Of a stretch of DNA of 64,000 bases, positions 26,533 to 39,314 are shown piece by piece. The DNA is from Dugong dugon (Eukaryota > Chordata > Mammalia > Sirenia > Dugongidae). The notes below the pieces were generated by a model, which saw only the letters and a program-made list of their open reading frames with translations, had not been told where the DNA came from and did not search any database. The translations under genes and the position numbers were made by a program. The stretch lies in NCBI GenBank assembly GCA_030035585.1, contig CM057468.1, positions 59,950,145-60,014,144 of the forward strand. The letters are read 5' to 3'. The first letter of the stretch is position 1; each line of letters begins with the position of its first letter.

Positions 26533-26573
26533 GGTATAGCCTAGCCAATTATCACATAATACTAAACATCACA

Positions 26574-28035
26574 GATCAAGGCAGTCATTCGAACAGAACA
26601 AGGGGATACTAAATGGTTTAATGTCAGGAAAGGTGTGCATCAGGGTTGTGTCCTTTCACCATACCTATTCAATCTGTATGCTGAGCAAATAATCTGAGAA
26701 GGTGGACCTATATGAAGAAGAACGTGGCATCAGGATTGGAGAAAGATTCATCAACAACCTGCCATATGCAGATGACACAACCTTGCTTGCTGAAAGTGAA
26801 GAGGACTTGAAGCACTTACTGATGAAGATCAAAGACCACAGCCTTCAGTATGGGTTACACCTCAACATAAAGAAAACAAAAATCCTAACAACTGGACCAA
26901 TAAGCAACATCATAATTGTGATGGTTAAGATTATGTGTCAACTTGGCTGGGCCAAGATTCTCAGTGTTTTAATGTAATCACTCCCATGATTGAATATACT
27001 GTGAGTAGCCAGTCAGATGACAGGGAGTCTCCTTGGAGGTGTGGCCTGCATCTGTATATAAGCAGATGTTCTGGCTTTTTGCTCTCTCTGGATCCTACGG
27101 CTGCTTCCTGTCACCTCATCTCCCCTTCTTGGGACTTGAGCTGTCAGCTTATCTGCCGAATCTGGGATTCATCGATCTGCACAGCCTGTGAGAGGGAGCC
27201 CTGCTCTCCGACCTACCGATCTTGGGCTTGCCAGCTTCTGCAGCTGTGTGACTTGGGAGAAGCCTCTACCCTGATCCACGGACTTGGGACGTTCTAGCCT
27301 CTACAGTCACATGAGCTGTTTCCTTGATATAATCTCTCTATATATGTATATTTATACATTTTACTTGTTTTGCTTCTCTAGAGAACCCAGCCTAAGACAA
27401 TAATAAATGGAGAAATGACTGAAGTTGTCAAGGATTTCATTTTACTTGGATCCACAATCAACACCCATGGAAGCAGCATCAAAACACACATTGCATTGTA
27501 CAAATATGTTGCAAACGACCTCTTTAAAATGTTGAAAAGAAAGATGTCACCTTGAAGACTAAGGTGCGCCTGACCCAAGCCATGGTATTTTCAGTAGCAT
27601 CACATGCATGTGAAAGCTGGACTATGAATAAGGAAGACCAAAGAAGAATTGATGCCTTTGAATTGTGGTGTTGGTAAAGAATATTGAATATACCATGGAC
27701 TGCCAAAAAACAAACAAATCTATCTTGGAAGAAGTACAACCAGAATGCTCCTTAGAAGCAAGGATGGCGAGACTATGTCTCACATACTTTGGACGTATTT
27801 TCAAGAGGGATCAGTACCTGGAGAAGGACATTATACTTGGTAAAGTAGGAGACAGTGAAAAAGAGGAAGACCCTTAAAGAGATGGATTGACACAGTGGCT
27901 GCAACAATGGGCTCAAGCATAACAACAATTGTGAGGATGGCGCAGGACTGGGCAGTGTTTTGTTCTGTTGTGCATAGGGTTGCTATGGGTCGGAACTGAC
28001 TCGATGGCACCTAACAGAAATAACAACAACAACAT
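26574..28035 (+). mobile_element. 5'-truncated RTE/BovB-clade LINE, split by an ERVL LTR
   Basis: A perfect 11-bp duplication, TAAACATCACA, at 26563-26573 and 28036-28046 bounds a 3' RTE segment of about 980 bp plus an LTR. The reverse-transcriptase catalytic box YADD is encoded near 26766 in the frame at 26702-26977. The RTE resumes at 27400 and ends with TGCTATGGGTCGGAACTGAC and AACAACAACAAC. Confidence 0.92.
26917..27399 (+). mobile_element. solo LTR, ERVL/MLT2-like
   Basis: A 483-bp element starting TGTGATGGTTAAGATTATGT and ending CCTAAGACA, with a perfect 5-bp duplication ATAAT at 26912-26916 and 27400-27404. It differs from the MaLR-like LTRs in the window and resembles MLT2/ERVL LTRs, including the AACTTGGCTGGGCC segment and the TCTAGAGAACCC segment near its end. 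Confidence 0.85.
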
Positions 28036-28114
28036 TAAACATCACACCATGTAACATGTGTAAAACTGTGCTATTGTTTTTATTAGATTCTGATCTTTTG
28101 TTTCTTCAGGGGCT

Positions 28115-28633
28115 TGTCTTAGTTATCTACTGCTGCTATAACAGAAATACCCCAAGTGGATGGCTTTAACAAACAAGTTTATTCTCTCACAATCTAGTAG
28201 GTTAGAAGTCTGAATTCAGGGTGCCAGCTCCAGGGAAGTCTTTCTGTCTGTGTTGGCTGTAGGGGAAGGTACTTGTCATCAATCTTCCCTTGGTCTAGGA
28301 GCTTCTCTGTGCAGGAACCCTGTCCAAAGGACACTCTCTGCTTCCAGCACTCTTTTCTTGGTGGTTATGCGGTCCTCCTGTCTCTCTGCTCACTTCTCTC
28401 TTTTATATCTCAAAAGAGATTGGTTTAAAATGAAACCTAATCTTGTAGAGTGAGTCCTGCCCCATTAACACAACTGCCACTAATCCCACGTCATTAACAT
28501 CATAGAGACAGGATTTGCAGCACTTAGGAAAATCACATCAGATGATGAAATTGTGGACAATCACACAATACTGGGAATCATGGCCTAGCCAAGTTGACAG
28601 ATATTTTTTGGGGACACAATTCAATCCATGACA
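28115..28633 (-). mobile_element. solo LTR, ERVL/MaLR-like
   Basis: Reverse orientation of the 3745-4248 family: TGTCTTAGTTATC at its left end and AATCCATGACA at its right end, with 5-bp flanks GGGCT / GGGTT. About 519 bp, no internal sequence. It lies about 1.2 kb upstream of AGMO exon 1. Confidence 0.85.
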
Positions 28634-29814
28634 GGGTTATTATGAATTTTTTAAGTGGCATATTCTAGCCTCATTTTCTCTATAAACCCTGTGGTTTTTA
28701 TGGCACAATTTTGCATAGTATGATGATTTTTAGGAACGTGTATATATTGCTTTATAGCAGAGCTGACTATATACCAAATGTTAATATGTCTCTGGGTAGT
28801 AATTTATTTGTTGCTTATCTACAGTTTCTATATATTTTTCTAAAACAATCATGCATTAACAGTTTAATTAAGTCTACAAATACATCTCTAAAAGATAAGG
28901 TGATAGCTAAAAGATGATCATCACAGTTATTTTAGGTGAAGTGATGAAGCTATTCTGATAAATTCCATAGGCTCACTGATGATGCAATCAACAAATGCCC
29001 TCTGGTCTACAATCACTTAGGTTCCTCTGAGAAAACAGATAAAGTCTCACAGCAACATCTTGCCACCTTCTTTAATCAGGGAGTCCCCATAAATACAAAG
29101 AAAAATTGATAAGGTGTTACTAGTCAAACCTGCATTAGACAATAATAAGCCAAATGCTCCAAAATTGGTTGAATTGAGAACATTCAGAAGTTAACATGAT
29201 TCAGATCCAGAAATATACAGACAATAACTGGAACTACATTCAGTGCTTACTGACTTTCAAGCTAAGTATTATTAAATGAGATTGGAGCATTTTCAGGAAA
29301 CACAACTCTGTGGAGAAACTAAAAACTGGAACACAATGTGAGTTTTGAAGAGAGAAAAAGATAAATTTCCCTCCTGTAATCTGACTCCTGAGCTTCTGCC
29401 CACTCTTTCAGGGAACTTTTACCTGTGTTATCACGTTTTCTTTTTTCCTTTTTGCAAGGCAGTATCATTTTTCCCTCTTTTCCTTTTTTTTTTTTTAAAG
29501 TGATATGTTGCTTTAGCTACAGTCAAACTGCACTGTTGGTGCATACCTAGGTAAGCGCCCCCCTCCCCCACCCCTCTTGCCTGGTGCTGGGACAGTGCCC
29601 ACCCACTGAACTCTGAACTAACTGGTTCTTGATCCTGTATTTTCCTGTCTAGCTACACTAATCTGCTGTTGCAGGCTCTCTATGGAGCTTTGTTTCTAGC
29701 TGTTCCCTGACAAAGGGCTTGTTCTGTGCTGCACATCTTGTTCTCTTGTTCTGCCTCTGGCAACAACCACTGAATCACAAATATTCTCCAGCTGGGAATC
29801 AGACAAGGGCAGAA
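28634..29814 (+). promoter_or_regulatory. AGMO proximal 5' flank and 5' UTR
   Basis: Unique sequence leading into AGMO exon 1. It contains a short C-rich box near 29558-29580 (CCCCCCTCCCCCACCCC), a T-run at 29485-29501, and no clear TATA box or CpG island. The transcription start cannot be set from sequence alone; the promoter role is inferred from position. Confidence 0.4.
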
Positions 29815-29940
29815 ATGAGGAACCCCGGAGCCCAAGAGGATGTTTCCGTTTCCCAGGGAGTCCGCGTGATATTTTACATGATGAAGCCCAATGAAACGTC
29901 ATTCCAAACCTTAGAAGAGGTGCCCGATTACGTAAAAAAG
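29815..29940 (+). CDS. AGMO: AGMO exon 1 (coding part), alkylglycerol monooxygenase
   Basis: AGMO is an ER-membrane, tetrahydrobiopterin- and iron-dependent enzyme of the fatty-acid hydroxylase superfamily. It cleaves the ether bond of alkylglycerols and lyso-PAF-type lipids. This exon encodes residues 1-42, MRNPGAQEDVSVSQGVRV at the start and FQTLEEVPDYVKK at the end. It matches human exon 1 as I remember it with no indels. The ATG at 29815 has a purine at -3 (GAAATGA), and no ATG lies upstream in the same open frame back to 29719. It ends in AAAAAG followed by the donor GTGAGA, phase 0. Intact here. Confidence 0.9.
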
Positions 29941-31346
29941 GTGAGACTATGTGGGAAGAGGCTACTTTTGCTCTTGACTTAAGAAGAAGTAAGTTAAACA
30001 AATCCTACGGCTTTTGTTCCCTTTCATTCTTCAAATCGTTAACTTCCTGGACCCTGTGGCATTGTAAATTTACCTATTGGTATCGCAGTGTAAAATAGTT
30101 ATACCACATCAGTAAACTTTATAAAAATTTTTTGTTTTCAAATGGTAAATATGTACACCACCTCACGATAAACTATTTCCATTTTAATTTAGTAGAGTAT
30201 TTCTGCAGAATGAAGGATCCTGGCTGAGTGAGTCCAACTCTGCCTAAATTTGAACTTGAACCAAGTTTTCTTTGAAACTCTGAAGTGTTCAGAGGAGCTT
30301 TTTACTTCTGGTTCCTGGCTATGATTGGAAGTGGAAATACCCAGAATTAGAACTTGAATACTGAAGTTCCCCGCCCAGTCAGAGCTGTTTCTACAGCACT
30401 TACTAGTTCAGGCCAGAAGAGAAAATGTTCTTGGGAGTTCATTTTAGAGGACTTCAAAACTCATGATCAACCTCCAAATGAGTGAAACCCATATCCTTTT
30501 CAGGATTTGATATTGCTCCTTCTTTTAATTTTCTTAGGAAAAAAAAAAGTGGATACCATACTCACATCTTTATGTCATTACTATTCATATTGAATCAACA
30601 AACCTAATTTGATGCTATGTCATTAATACTGGTGCTTTAAGAACACTTAAAATTAAAACCAGGACTTCAAACCCCTGCTGAGAATTTGCATGCTAACCCC
30701 CAGATATACTGAATCAGAACGTATGTTCTAACAAGATCCCAGGTAACTCTTATGTATAATTTCCTGGGAACGTGTTGAAAATTTAAAACAAGGTTCAAGC
30801 TGAATAAGTAAAGCATGACTAATATTTAAAACACACATTTAAAATTACCTTATTCTCTGAAATACTCTTAGGGAAATTTTTTGCTGTTACAGTTTAAATT
30901 TCATCATCAGATGTAATCTGGATACTTCTAATATGAAAAACTAGAATTGTATGCATCCATAAGGAAAGTCTCTTGAAATGGATTGAAATTAGTCATATGT
31001 AGATGATAGACTTCTGATTATTTAACTTTTAAAATTTTGTTTTTAGTTCTAACTTGGAGCATGTCCTTCCTAATCTTACTAATTCCTTGGACAATTATCA
31101 TGGTTATATCTATGGTTACATTTTATTTCCATATTTGATAATATAATTGGGACATATGTTAATGTATATACAAACTAATTTGACCTCTTTTCCAATGGGA
31201 AGAAACGATCCCTAGGATAGGTGTACACCATCTCCTGCTGTCTGATTTCACTCTGGGCTTCCCACTTCTGGAATGATTAATCAGGAAATGCAGAAGAATT
31301 TCATACCAAGCAGAATAGCATCTCTTCTTTGCAATTTCCTTTCTAG
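29941..31346 (+). other. AGMO intron 1 (1.4 kb)
   Basis: Bounded by donor GTGAGA and acceptor TTTCCTTTCTAG. Contains a MER5-like fossil near 30660-30800 (GAATTTGCATGCTAACCCCCAG) and otherwise unnamed sequence. Confidence 0.8.
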
Positions 31347-31477
31347 GCGACTCCATTTTTCATGTCCTTGATGCTGCTTGAATTGATTGTCAGCTGGATT
31401 CACAAAGGGAAGCTACCGGGTCATCTGGATGATGCATTAACATCTGTATCTGCTAGTGTTCTATCTCGGCTTCCAAG
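31347..31477 (+). CDS. AGMO: AGMO exon 2
   Basis: 131 bp, encoding residues 43 to 85 and two bases of codon 86. It begins ATPFFMSLMLLELIVSWI, a hydrophobic stretch fitting the first transmembrane segment, and continues through GKLPGHLDDALTSVSASVLS and RLP. The acceptor TTCTAG and donor CCAAG-GTAAAT are canonical. Phase 2 fits exon 3. No stop or frameshift. Confidence 0.92.
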
Positions 31478-31739
31478 GTAAATTAGATGATTAGCAAAAC
31501 TGAGTGAATAAACTGAAGTTCTCCAAATATGAAGTAAAAAAGAACTCATTGCATCAGGAATTAGCCTATTTGCACATATATTCCCAAAGAATTCAGTTCC
31601 TATCTTTATTTAAAATTTTAATTTTTTTGTTCATTATGGACTTGTTATATTCAGTTTTAAAAATAATGCCCTAAATATTATTTATCCTGATTACCAAGTT
31701 TATTGACGTCTCCTTAAATTTTCTGCCCAATTGCCATAC

Positions 31740-32420
31740 CCTAGACCCAGCCCTGAGTTATGGTCAGTTATCTGCTTGAAAATTTAGTCTGTCTCAGCCA
31801 AATTCATCTAGAATAGCAATCTGGGGTACAGCCTCTCCCCAGTGCAGGTCACACAAATCTGTGGATTACTGCAAAGGTCTTCTAATTGGTGTTCCTGTCT
31901 CCAGTCCAACCTCATTTTAAGCCGGACATTGCTGTAATGTGAATCTGGTGAAAACCCTTTGCCAGCTGCATATTATCCTGAGGATAATGTATAACTTCCA
32001 GATCTAGAGCCGTTTTCATCTCTCCGGCCTGGCTTCTTCTTCTCATCTTCCTCCTTTGTACTTTTTGTACAATCCATACTCTACTATATGTCATTGCCCA
32101 GATGCCACATGGGCTTCCTTTTGCCTGGAAATCCATCCATGTGGCCAAGTTCAATTCATTTCTAAGGTCCAAGCACAGACAGCACACTCTTCAGCACTTC
32201 TCTATGCTTTCGCAGAATCTGGTGTTTTTCTCTATGTAGGCACCACTTCTCTAGGCTTTCGCAGAATCTGGTGTTACCCTAGATATGGCAAGTGTCACAT
32301 GATATTATGCTCACCTTTCTCTAGCTTGTGTGCAACTTGAGAGCAAGAGGTTTGCTGTATTCATAGTTTTATTTCCTGTGCCTGAAATTAAATCTGGAAC
32401 ATGGTAGATGCTCAAAAAAT
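31740..32420. mobile_element. L2-like ancient LINE region with a local 35-bp tandem duplication
   Basis: Ends in TGCCTGAAATTAAATCTGGAA and ATGGTAGATGCTCAA, typical of an L2-like 3' end. Inside, the segment with CACTTCTCTATGCTTTCGCA at 32194-32228 is repeated at 32241-32275 with a 12-bp gap. Confidence 0.45.
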
Positions 32421-32474
32421 AAAAATATATAATATTCTTAGAGTGTTATGTTGATGATAAAATTGGATGATGAA

Positions 32475-32688
32475 GAAACCAAATAATAAAACCCATTGCC
32501 TTGAGTTGATTCCGACTCACAGTGACCCTGTAGGACAGTGGAGAATGGCCCCATGGGGTTTCCAAGGATGTAATCTTTATGGAAACAGGCTGCCACATCT
32601 TTCTTCCACGGAGTGGCTGGTGTGTTCAAACTGCCAACGTTTTGCTTAGCAGCCAAGCATTTAATCATTGTGCAACCAGGACTCCTTA
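32475..32688 (-). mobile_element. AfroSINE (antisense)
   Basis: Starts AAACCAAATAATAAAACCC, includes GATTCCGACTCACAGTGACC, and ends at AACCAGGACTCCTT (tRNA-like head reversed). Confidence 0.85.
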
Positions 32689-33187
32689 ACAGAGTAATAG
32701 TAAACAATGGATGATCTACTTCTTTTTGGAAAGAGTAAATTAAAATATGTGTAGACGACAAATCGAATGGAAGGTATCTTCAATACATGAGGATTTACCA
32801 AAGAGGCAGAGGTTGAGGGAAGATTCCCTTAGAAGTCTGTGCCTTTTGTCGCTGTTTAATGTTCTCATTCCAACTTCCCACCCATTGCTTCTTTTACTGT
32901 TTTAAGAGCTTTACTTCTGACAAGTGCTCAGTGCTTTGGAATGTTTCTAAGAACCACCCAGTGGGAACCAAGGTGGATTTTTAAAAATGAAATTAAAGCA
33001 AAGATGTTTGAGAAAAGGTAAAATAATAGTACATAATTGTGTAAAAAGAGTTTAAATAAAAAGTAAACCTTAAAGTGAAATCTCTCTCATAAATGTTACT
33101 ACGAAAAAGGCAGGTTATTAGGTAGGTAATAAGTAATAATAATAACTCTGAAGAACTGCTTGTATGTATGCATATTGTAGGCATAAT

Positions 33188-33394
33188 CAGTTGTTAGTTG
33201 CTGTCAAGTTGACTCTGACCCATGGCTTCCCCACGTGTGCACAACAGAACTGTGCTCCATTGTGTTTTCAATACTGTGACCTTTCAGAAGCAGATCTCCA
33301 GGCCTGTCTTCTGAGTCTCCTCTGGGTAGGTTCAAAACGTCAATGTTTAGGCTAGCAGTTGAGCACTTAACTGTTTGCGCCACCGAGGGACTCC
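33188..33394 (-). mobile_element. AfroSINE-family SINE, diverged subtype (antisense)
   Basis: Begins TTAGTTGCTGTCAAGTTGAC and ends GCGCCACCGAGGGACTCC. It shares ends with AfroSINE but has a different middle (AACAGAACTGTGCTCC). Confidence 0.7.
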
Positions 33395-36300
33395 ATCAGA
33401 GGATATTTCAAGTTGTCTGCAGCTAATTCCCAGATTACCCTAAATAAGAATTTACAGTAATATACTGTTTATTCTATGTCTTCATTGAACAGAACAGCAA
33501 ATGCATTCACTATACTCAAGGGGTGTGTAGATCCAGTTTTTGGAAAATACCCAGTTGGTTACTGTGCTTCATTCTGAGAAAGTTAAGTGTATAGGTTTAT
33601 AGAAATCGGAACCATTGATGAACTGTGAAAATAAGTTGATAACCAAGAGGTGCCCTTCAGGTGCAGTTATGGGTCACATATTTTGCTGAGTTGGAATGAA
33701 TTTATTATAGCTCAGGGAGACAGAAATTTGAGTGAACGCTTTAGCCTTTCTTTTACTTTTTCAAATTTGACTTTCATTACAAGTAAATTTATTTTTTTCT
33801 CTTATCACAATATTGTGACTACTGGAAATACAAACTGTATCCCTAGTACAATATTTCTGCTCCGCAATGTGATTAAAAAGGTATAAGGTTTTACCAGGAC
33901 AAGCAATAATCAAACACATATTTTTGCGAAAATAAAAACGAGGGAGAGAGAGAGAGAGAGAAAGAAACCAAAACAAACCAATCCTTCGGGGATAGTACAA
34001 GCAGTTCTTTTCCTTCACATCCCACTACCAATAACACTCCTCAAGCTAACACAAGCTGTTAACTGGTGCCCGAAGAGAGAAAGGTAAAAGGTTATGAACT
34101 TGAATTTGGAGGCTGTTTTTCTATAGGTGTATTTTGAACAAAAACGGCAGATTGCTCTTTTCTTGTAGGCAGGAACAGCGGTTCAAATATGAAATCTGTC
34201 CATTTTGCAAAGGATTTTATGTTTCATAGCCTTTTATCTGGAAGATCTTAGTAAAGAAACTTTCTGAAAATGAAATTTTGAAATATTCTTGTATATGCCG
34301 TTACTATTTAAAAACAAAACAAAACCAGGCACAAGCAGAGAAGGAAAGTTGATTCTTAGGATCCACTCAACTCAATCCCCTTTCAACAAGAAAAGAGAAG
34401 GGGAATTTGACTGGAACTCTTAAAACAGTGTTTCCGTTGAAGCCACAGCATCAAGGGGAATCCTTGTGCAAATCGTTAACAGCTGAGGGTTAGATTAACA
34501 CGGCATTGATCGTATCCTCTCTGAGGGACTAATTTCATTTTCGACACTGGCATAAGGGGCCTGCCACTTCCTTTAAAGTATATGAATGCAGAAAAAAATG
34601 GCAGCATGTCTTTTGTGAATCTGTTTGTGATGAATTATGCGTTGGATAATAATTCTAAATAGGCATGTGGCGTCTGAGAAAAGAAATTGTGGAAATCGAA
34701 GTGAAACCCTGAACATGTTTTTTCCACTTCACTGTTCATGTAATGGGAATGTTGTAAGCACACTTTGAGGAAAAACAAGGTTTATTCGGGGGTCTCAATT
34801 TCATTGTTACATAAAGTTTGAAGCATCTGAAACATTAGCAGTATGCTTACCATTATGATAAGAAAGATACATTCTGTATCTTTCAAATCTGTATGTAAGG
34901 AAAAATATTAATCCTGGAGATTATATCTTGTTTACAAGCCTGTAGGACAGACCATGATGTGTAATAAGAATCCATATGTCCTAAGAACCAGATTCTGGGC
35001 AGGCCTGCATCTCTTTAGCTCTTCTGAAATTCAGTAGGCAGCCTTACTAGTCAGAATCTAGTCTTGAAGTTATAGCCATATATTTCTAGTTACTAAAACT
35101 AAACATGGTGTATCATATACAGTTATTTTGCCTTTCTATCAATTACTTGCATATGTGACTATAAAGAATTAAACTTGATTTAACAAAATTTCTACTAAAC
35201 CTATGTTTTCAATAAAATCTTTCTAAACCTTGTGAAATATCCTGCTACTGCCTTACATGCTGAGGAGTGAAAAATAATCACATCTTTTTCTTCCCTGCTT
35301 GTTTAAGCGGAACTCAATTTCCAAATGTTCATTAGAAATCCGGGACGTCAATTTGTTACTTCCTTCCAATGTTTCTGCTTCCATAAATTGCATCCTCCCT
35401 AGAGAAGTTTTATTCCCTATATAAATATCTACAGTAGGTTTGTTTCTAATGGGTTCATTTATTCTGCTGAAACAGCAGATTATAAATCAAATTGCAGTAG
35501 GTTGGAGGGATAATATAAGTAGGCAAATTTTCAAATAAGTTAGGGGCACTCCGTTTTTAATACGTATGGGTCACTGCCAATTTTTACTATGGAGCTAACT
35601 CTGCAATGCTGGCCCATATATATGCATAGTTTTACTGGCCATGTCTGCCATGGAATTTTCCATTCTTGACAAGAATGTTTCAATTCATTGAAAAAAAATT
35701 TATTTAAAAAAGAGGAAATTAAATTTCTTTGAAATACTTTTGATTCCTGGTGGTGAGGTGTAAAAGTAAAGGAAAACTGTGTACTGAGTTTTTATACTAT
35801 GCTTTTAGCATCAGAGGCAATACTGCTGGTGGCAACATCAGACTTCTAACAAATGAGTGCATGTCATTTTGGATGATGACTTCAGTAATCAGTTATTCTT
35901 TGTCTAAAATAAGTAAATGAATTTATGTAATGTTAAAATGATATTTTATTATTTACATTAATGCTTTTTATTAATATAGAAAGTTATTAAAATGTCCCAA
36001 GTGAGGAAAATAACATTTTAAAACATGTTGGTTTGTCGATTATTTTTGCTAGGGAGAATACCTCACTTTCTCTTAACTTCTGCCTTAGAAATCTTATTAA
36101 TAGACTGTCTTTGCTATTAATTGTGTAATTTCAGGGACTGCTATTAGACTAACTTTCCCTAATGAATGCAAGTTTTCTTCTGCTTATTGACCTAGACTTG
36201 TGTGCTTATTCAAAAAGAGTATTTATTTTTCTGCCAAATAAGAATTAATACAATTTTTTTGTCACAGATCTACCACATTTGTGTATGAAAGTGTATGGTT

Positions 36301-37401
36301 TAATGGTAGATGTAAAAAGAAATTAAACTAAGTGATTGTTTCATAAATGTAAGCAGTTTTCACAGGAAGAAATGGCAGTGCAAATTTTAATTCTGCAGAA
36401 GGTAGAGATTGTATTATGTATCTTGTTGTTACTGAGAAAAAAATCAATATTCCACTAGATGGAGCAAAGTGGCAGTAACTTTGTAGATGGCCAGTGTAAG
36501 TCCTTAGGCCAGGTTTAAGAGATTTTGAAATCAATAACAAAATTTCTGACAAAAATAAATATATGGAATCCAAAAAAAAAATGTATATTTATAACTTTCT
36601 GAAATTTTAAGGCATATTTATAATGATCTCACTTAAACATTGCCTTTCTTTCTGGTTTATAAGACAATATTATTAGAAATAAAAATAAGTCTGATTTATT
36701 TTCCTCTATTTTGCATATTTTAGCTAATCAGATCCTACACAGAACGATGACAGTTAAGGAATAGAATCAACTGGCAGATTTCTGGGAATACCAGACACAT
36801 AATTTTACCAATTCAGTTGCTGTGAAATTTTATTTTGCAATGAGAGCTTTATATCAAATTTCATTTCCTCTCCTTTCTTCAAAATGACTAATTCGAGAGC
36901 TAGATAATTTTAGAGTTCACTCAGCCAAATGCTCTTATATCTTAAGTTAGCCCTGAGATACTGAAAGGCTAAGTGATATATCTAATGTCACATATCTGCT
37001 CTTGGTAATAGGTAAATTCAAACCAAGATGACTTTAAAAACAAGTTAGTTTAGTAATTCTCAATTCCCAAATAATATTTATTCTAATTTATTGATTATTT
37101 TTTGATCTTAGCATTATACATGAACTAAAAAATCTGAGATTCAATACTAAAGTAGCAGTTTAATACCTTAGCAGCTTCTTACAGTAACTAAACATTGACA
37201 GGATAAATTTCTAATGTTTTCTAAATAAAATGTTATACAAAACATATAAGGAATCATCTCACCTAGAGAAGTACCTTTCATTGGCTAAAAGATATGCCTC
37301 AGACCCAAGAGAAAACCGCTGTTTGGGGGAACTCATGAAGAAAATATGACAATGGGGGGGAAGCCTCTGTGTGCATAGAGTGTTGACAAGAGGATTCTAA
37401 T
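33395..37401. other. 4 kb of repeat-poor intronic sequence
   Basis: I can name no transposon in this block apart from an (AG)n microsatellite at 33940-33962. It is the longest stretch in the window with no recognised repeat. The part around 34400-34800 looks compositionally unlike decayed LINE sequence, with AT-rich homeodomain-type cores mixed with GC-containing words. A regulatory role is inference only. Confidence 0.4.
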
Positions 37402-37416
37402 GTCTCCTTATATTTA

Positions 37417-38200
37417 TTTATTTATTTTTTATTGTACTTCAGGTGAAGGCTTACAGAACAAATAGTTACTCATGAAACAGTAATACACATATTGTTTTAT
37501 GACATTGGTTAACTACCCCACAACATATCAACCCTCTAACTTCTCAACCTTTTTTTTGGTGAAAATACACATAGCCAAAGATACACCATTTCAAAAATTT
37601 CTACATACACAGTTCAGTGACATTGACTACGCTCTTCCAGTTGTGCTGTTATTCTCACTTAAGATGAAGGCTTACAGAACAAAATAGTTTCTCGTTTAAT
37701 AGTACACATGTTGCCCTATGACAATGGTTAACAACCTCACAACACATCAACACTATCTTTACTCAACCTTGGGTTCCCTATCACCAGCTTTCCTGTCCCC
37801 TTCTGCCTTCTGGCCCTTGTCTCTGGACGGCTGTGCCTCATTAGTCCCATTTGGTTTTATGGGGCTGTCCACTTCCCAGCTGAACGGTGAACCTCAGAAA
37901 TGACTTCACCACTGAGCTAAAAGGGTGCCTGGGGGCCGTACTCTCGGGGTTTCTCCAGTCTCCTTTAGGCCAGTAAATCTGGTCTTTTTTTGTGAGTTCG
38001 AATTTTGTTCTACATCCTTCTCCAGCTCTGTCCAGAACCCTCTATTGTGATCCTGGTCAGAGCAGTCAGTGGTGACAGCCGGGCACCATCTAGCTGTGCT
38101 GGACTCAGTCTGGTAGAGGCCTTGGTAGCTGTGGTCCATTAGTCCTTCGGACTAATCTTTTCCTTGTGTCCTGTTCTCTTCATTCTCCCTTGCTCCCGAC
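37417..38200 (-). mobile_element. 5'-truncated L1 with duplicated 3' tail module
   Basis: A 784-bp antisense L1 3' end with a perfect 15-bp target duplication, GTCTCCTTATATTTA, at 37402-37416 and 38201-38215. Two tail modules at about 37430-37545 and 37662-37790 flank the spacer (37557-37660). The 3' UTR then continues to CTTGCTCCCG. Confidence 0.9.
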
Positions 38201-38215
38201 GTCTCCTTATATTTA

Positions 38216-39106
38216 GATAATTTTCCTGGTCTTGCATTCAAATTTAATGACTGAAAGGGATCTGGTATTTGGTAATTCCTAGCCCCTGTGATATCCAATA
38301 TTCCATCTCCACATGATAAAGTAAGTTCACTATTATAAAACATATTATATATTTCTTTTCCCACAGGATGGGGTTTAGAGACTTGAATTCCATAGTGCAG
38401 AGTCATATACTGGGGGGGGGGGGAGGGGGCAAAAGCTCTGGAAGGAGAAAAAAGGAAGGATTTTTGGTTTATGATTCTAGGTCTGGTGGGAACATTTCGG
38501 AAAATGTAGGTGCTATTTCCTGCAATCAAGGGCTTTCCAGAGCTTGATAATCATCTCCCAGCTGTATCACTTTGGTGAAATGTTTTTAGTTGTGGGTACT
38601 CCATGACTGTTGTTTTTTTGTTTTTACATTTACAATGGAAGAGGATCATATTCATCTTGCTGATAGAAAGCAGGGAATATAACTCCCACAGCCTCTCCCC
38701 ACTTTCTCTTTGCCTTGAGGAGTTTGGCTTCGTGCTAAAGTGTGAAAAAAAGCTTTGACTGTAGTATGTCAGGCATATTTCAGCTCAATTTGTGTCAACC
38801 TTAATAAGTCAGCTAACAGGATAAAGAATTGAGTGTCTGCTCAAGATCTGGCACCTGAACAGGAAATAAAAAAGCATTTCAATTTCAGGCAAGTTCTCTT
38901 TGTTCTACAAATGGAGGTTTATCAGGGACTTCTTTCTTTTATTGGAGTCTTAGCATCTTAATGCCTGTTTCAACTAGAACTGACAAGGAAGATAGCAACT
39001 TAAAATATATGTACACTGAACTGTTGGTACTTTTAAGAGGCAGGTGATTTTGCTTACCATGTTCACCAATTTATCCTCAGCATTATGTGTTGTTTGGCTT
39101 CTAATC
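38216..39106. other. unannotated intronic stretch
   Basis: No named repeat. A G-run lies at 38411-38427. No exon-like sequence. Confidence 0.4.
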
Positions 39107-39314
39107 AAAAACCAAACCCACTGTGGCTGAGTCGATTCCAATGTATAGCAACTCTAAGGGACAGAGTAGAACTGCCCTGTAGGGTTTCCAAGGCTGTAAA
39201 TCTTTATGGAAGCAAACTACAAAATCTTTCTCCCAGAGTGGCTAATGGATTCTAACCACCCACCTTTTGGTTAGCAGCTGAGAACTTTTAACCACTGCCC
39301 CACCAGGGCTCCTT
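39107..39314 (-). mobile_element. AfroSINE (antisense)
   Basis: Begins AAAACCAAACCCACTGTGGC, with TAGGGTTTCCAAGGCTGTAA in the middle, and ends CACCAGGGCTCC. Confidence 0.88.

Noticed and set aside
29719..29814. N-terminal extension of AGMO by 32 codons
   Set aside because: The extension has no ATG in frame (it starts at a TTG), and the ATG at 29815 matches the known AGMO N-terminus.
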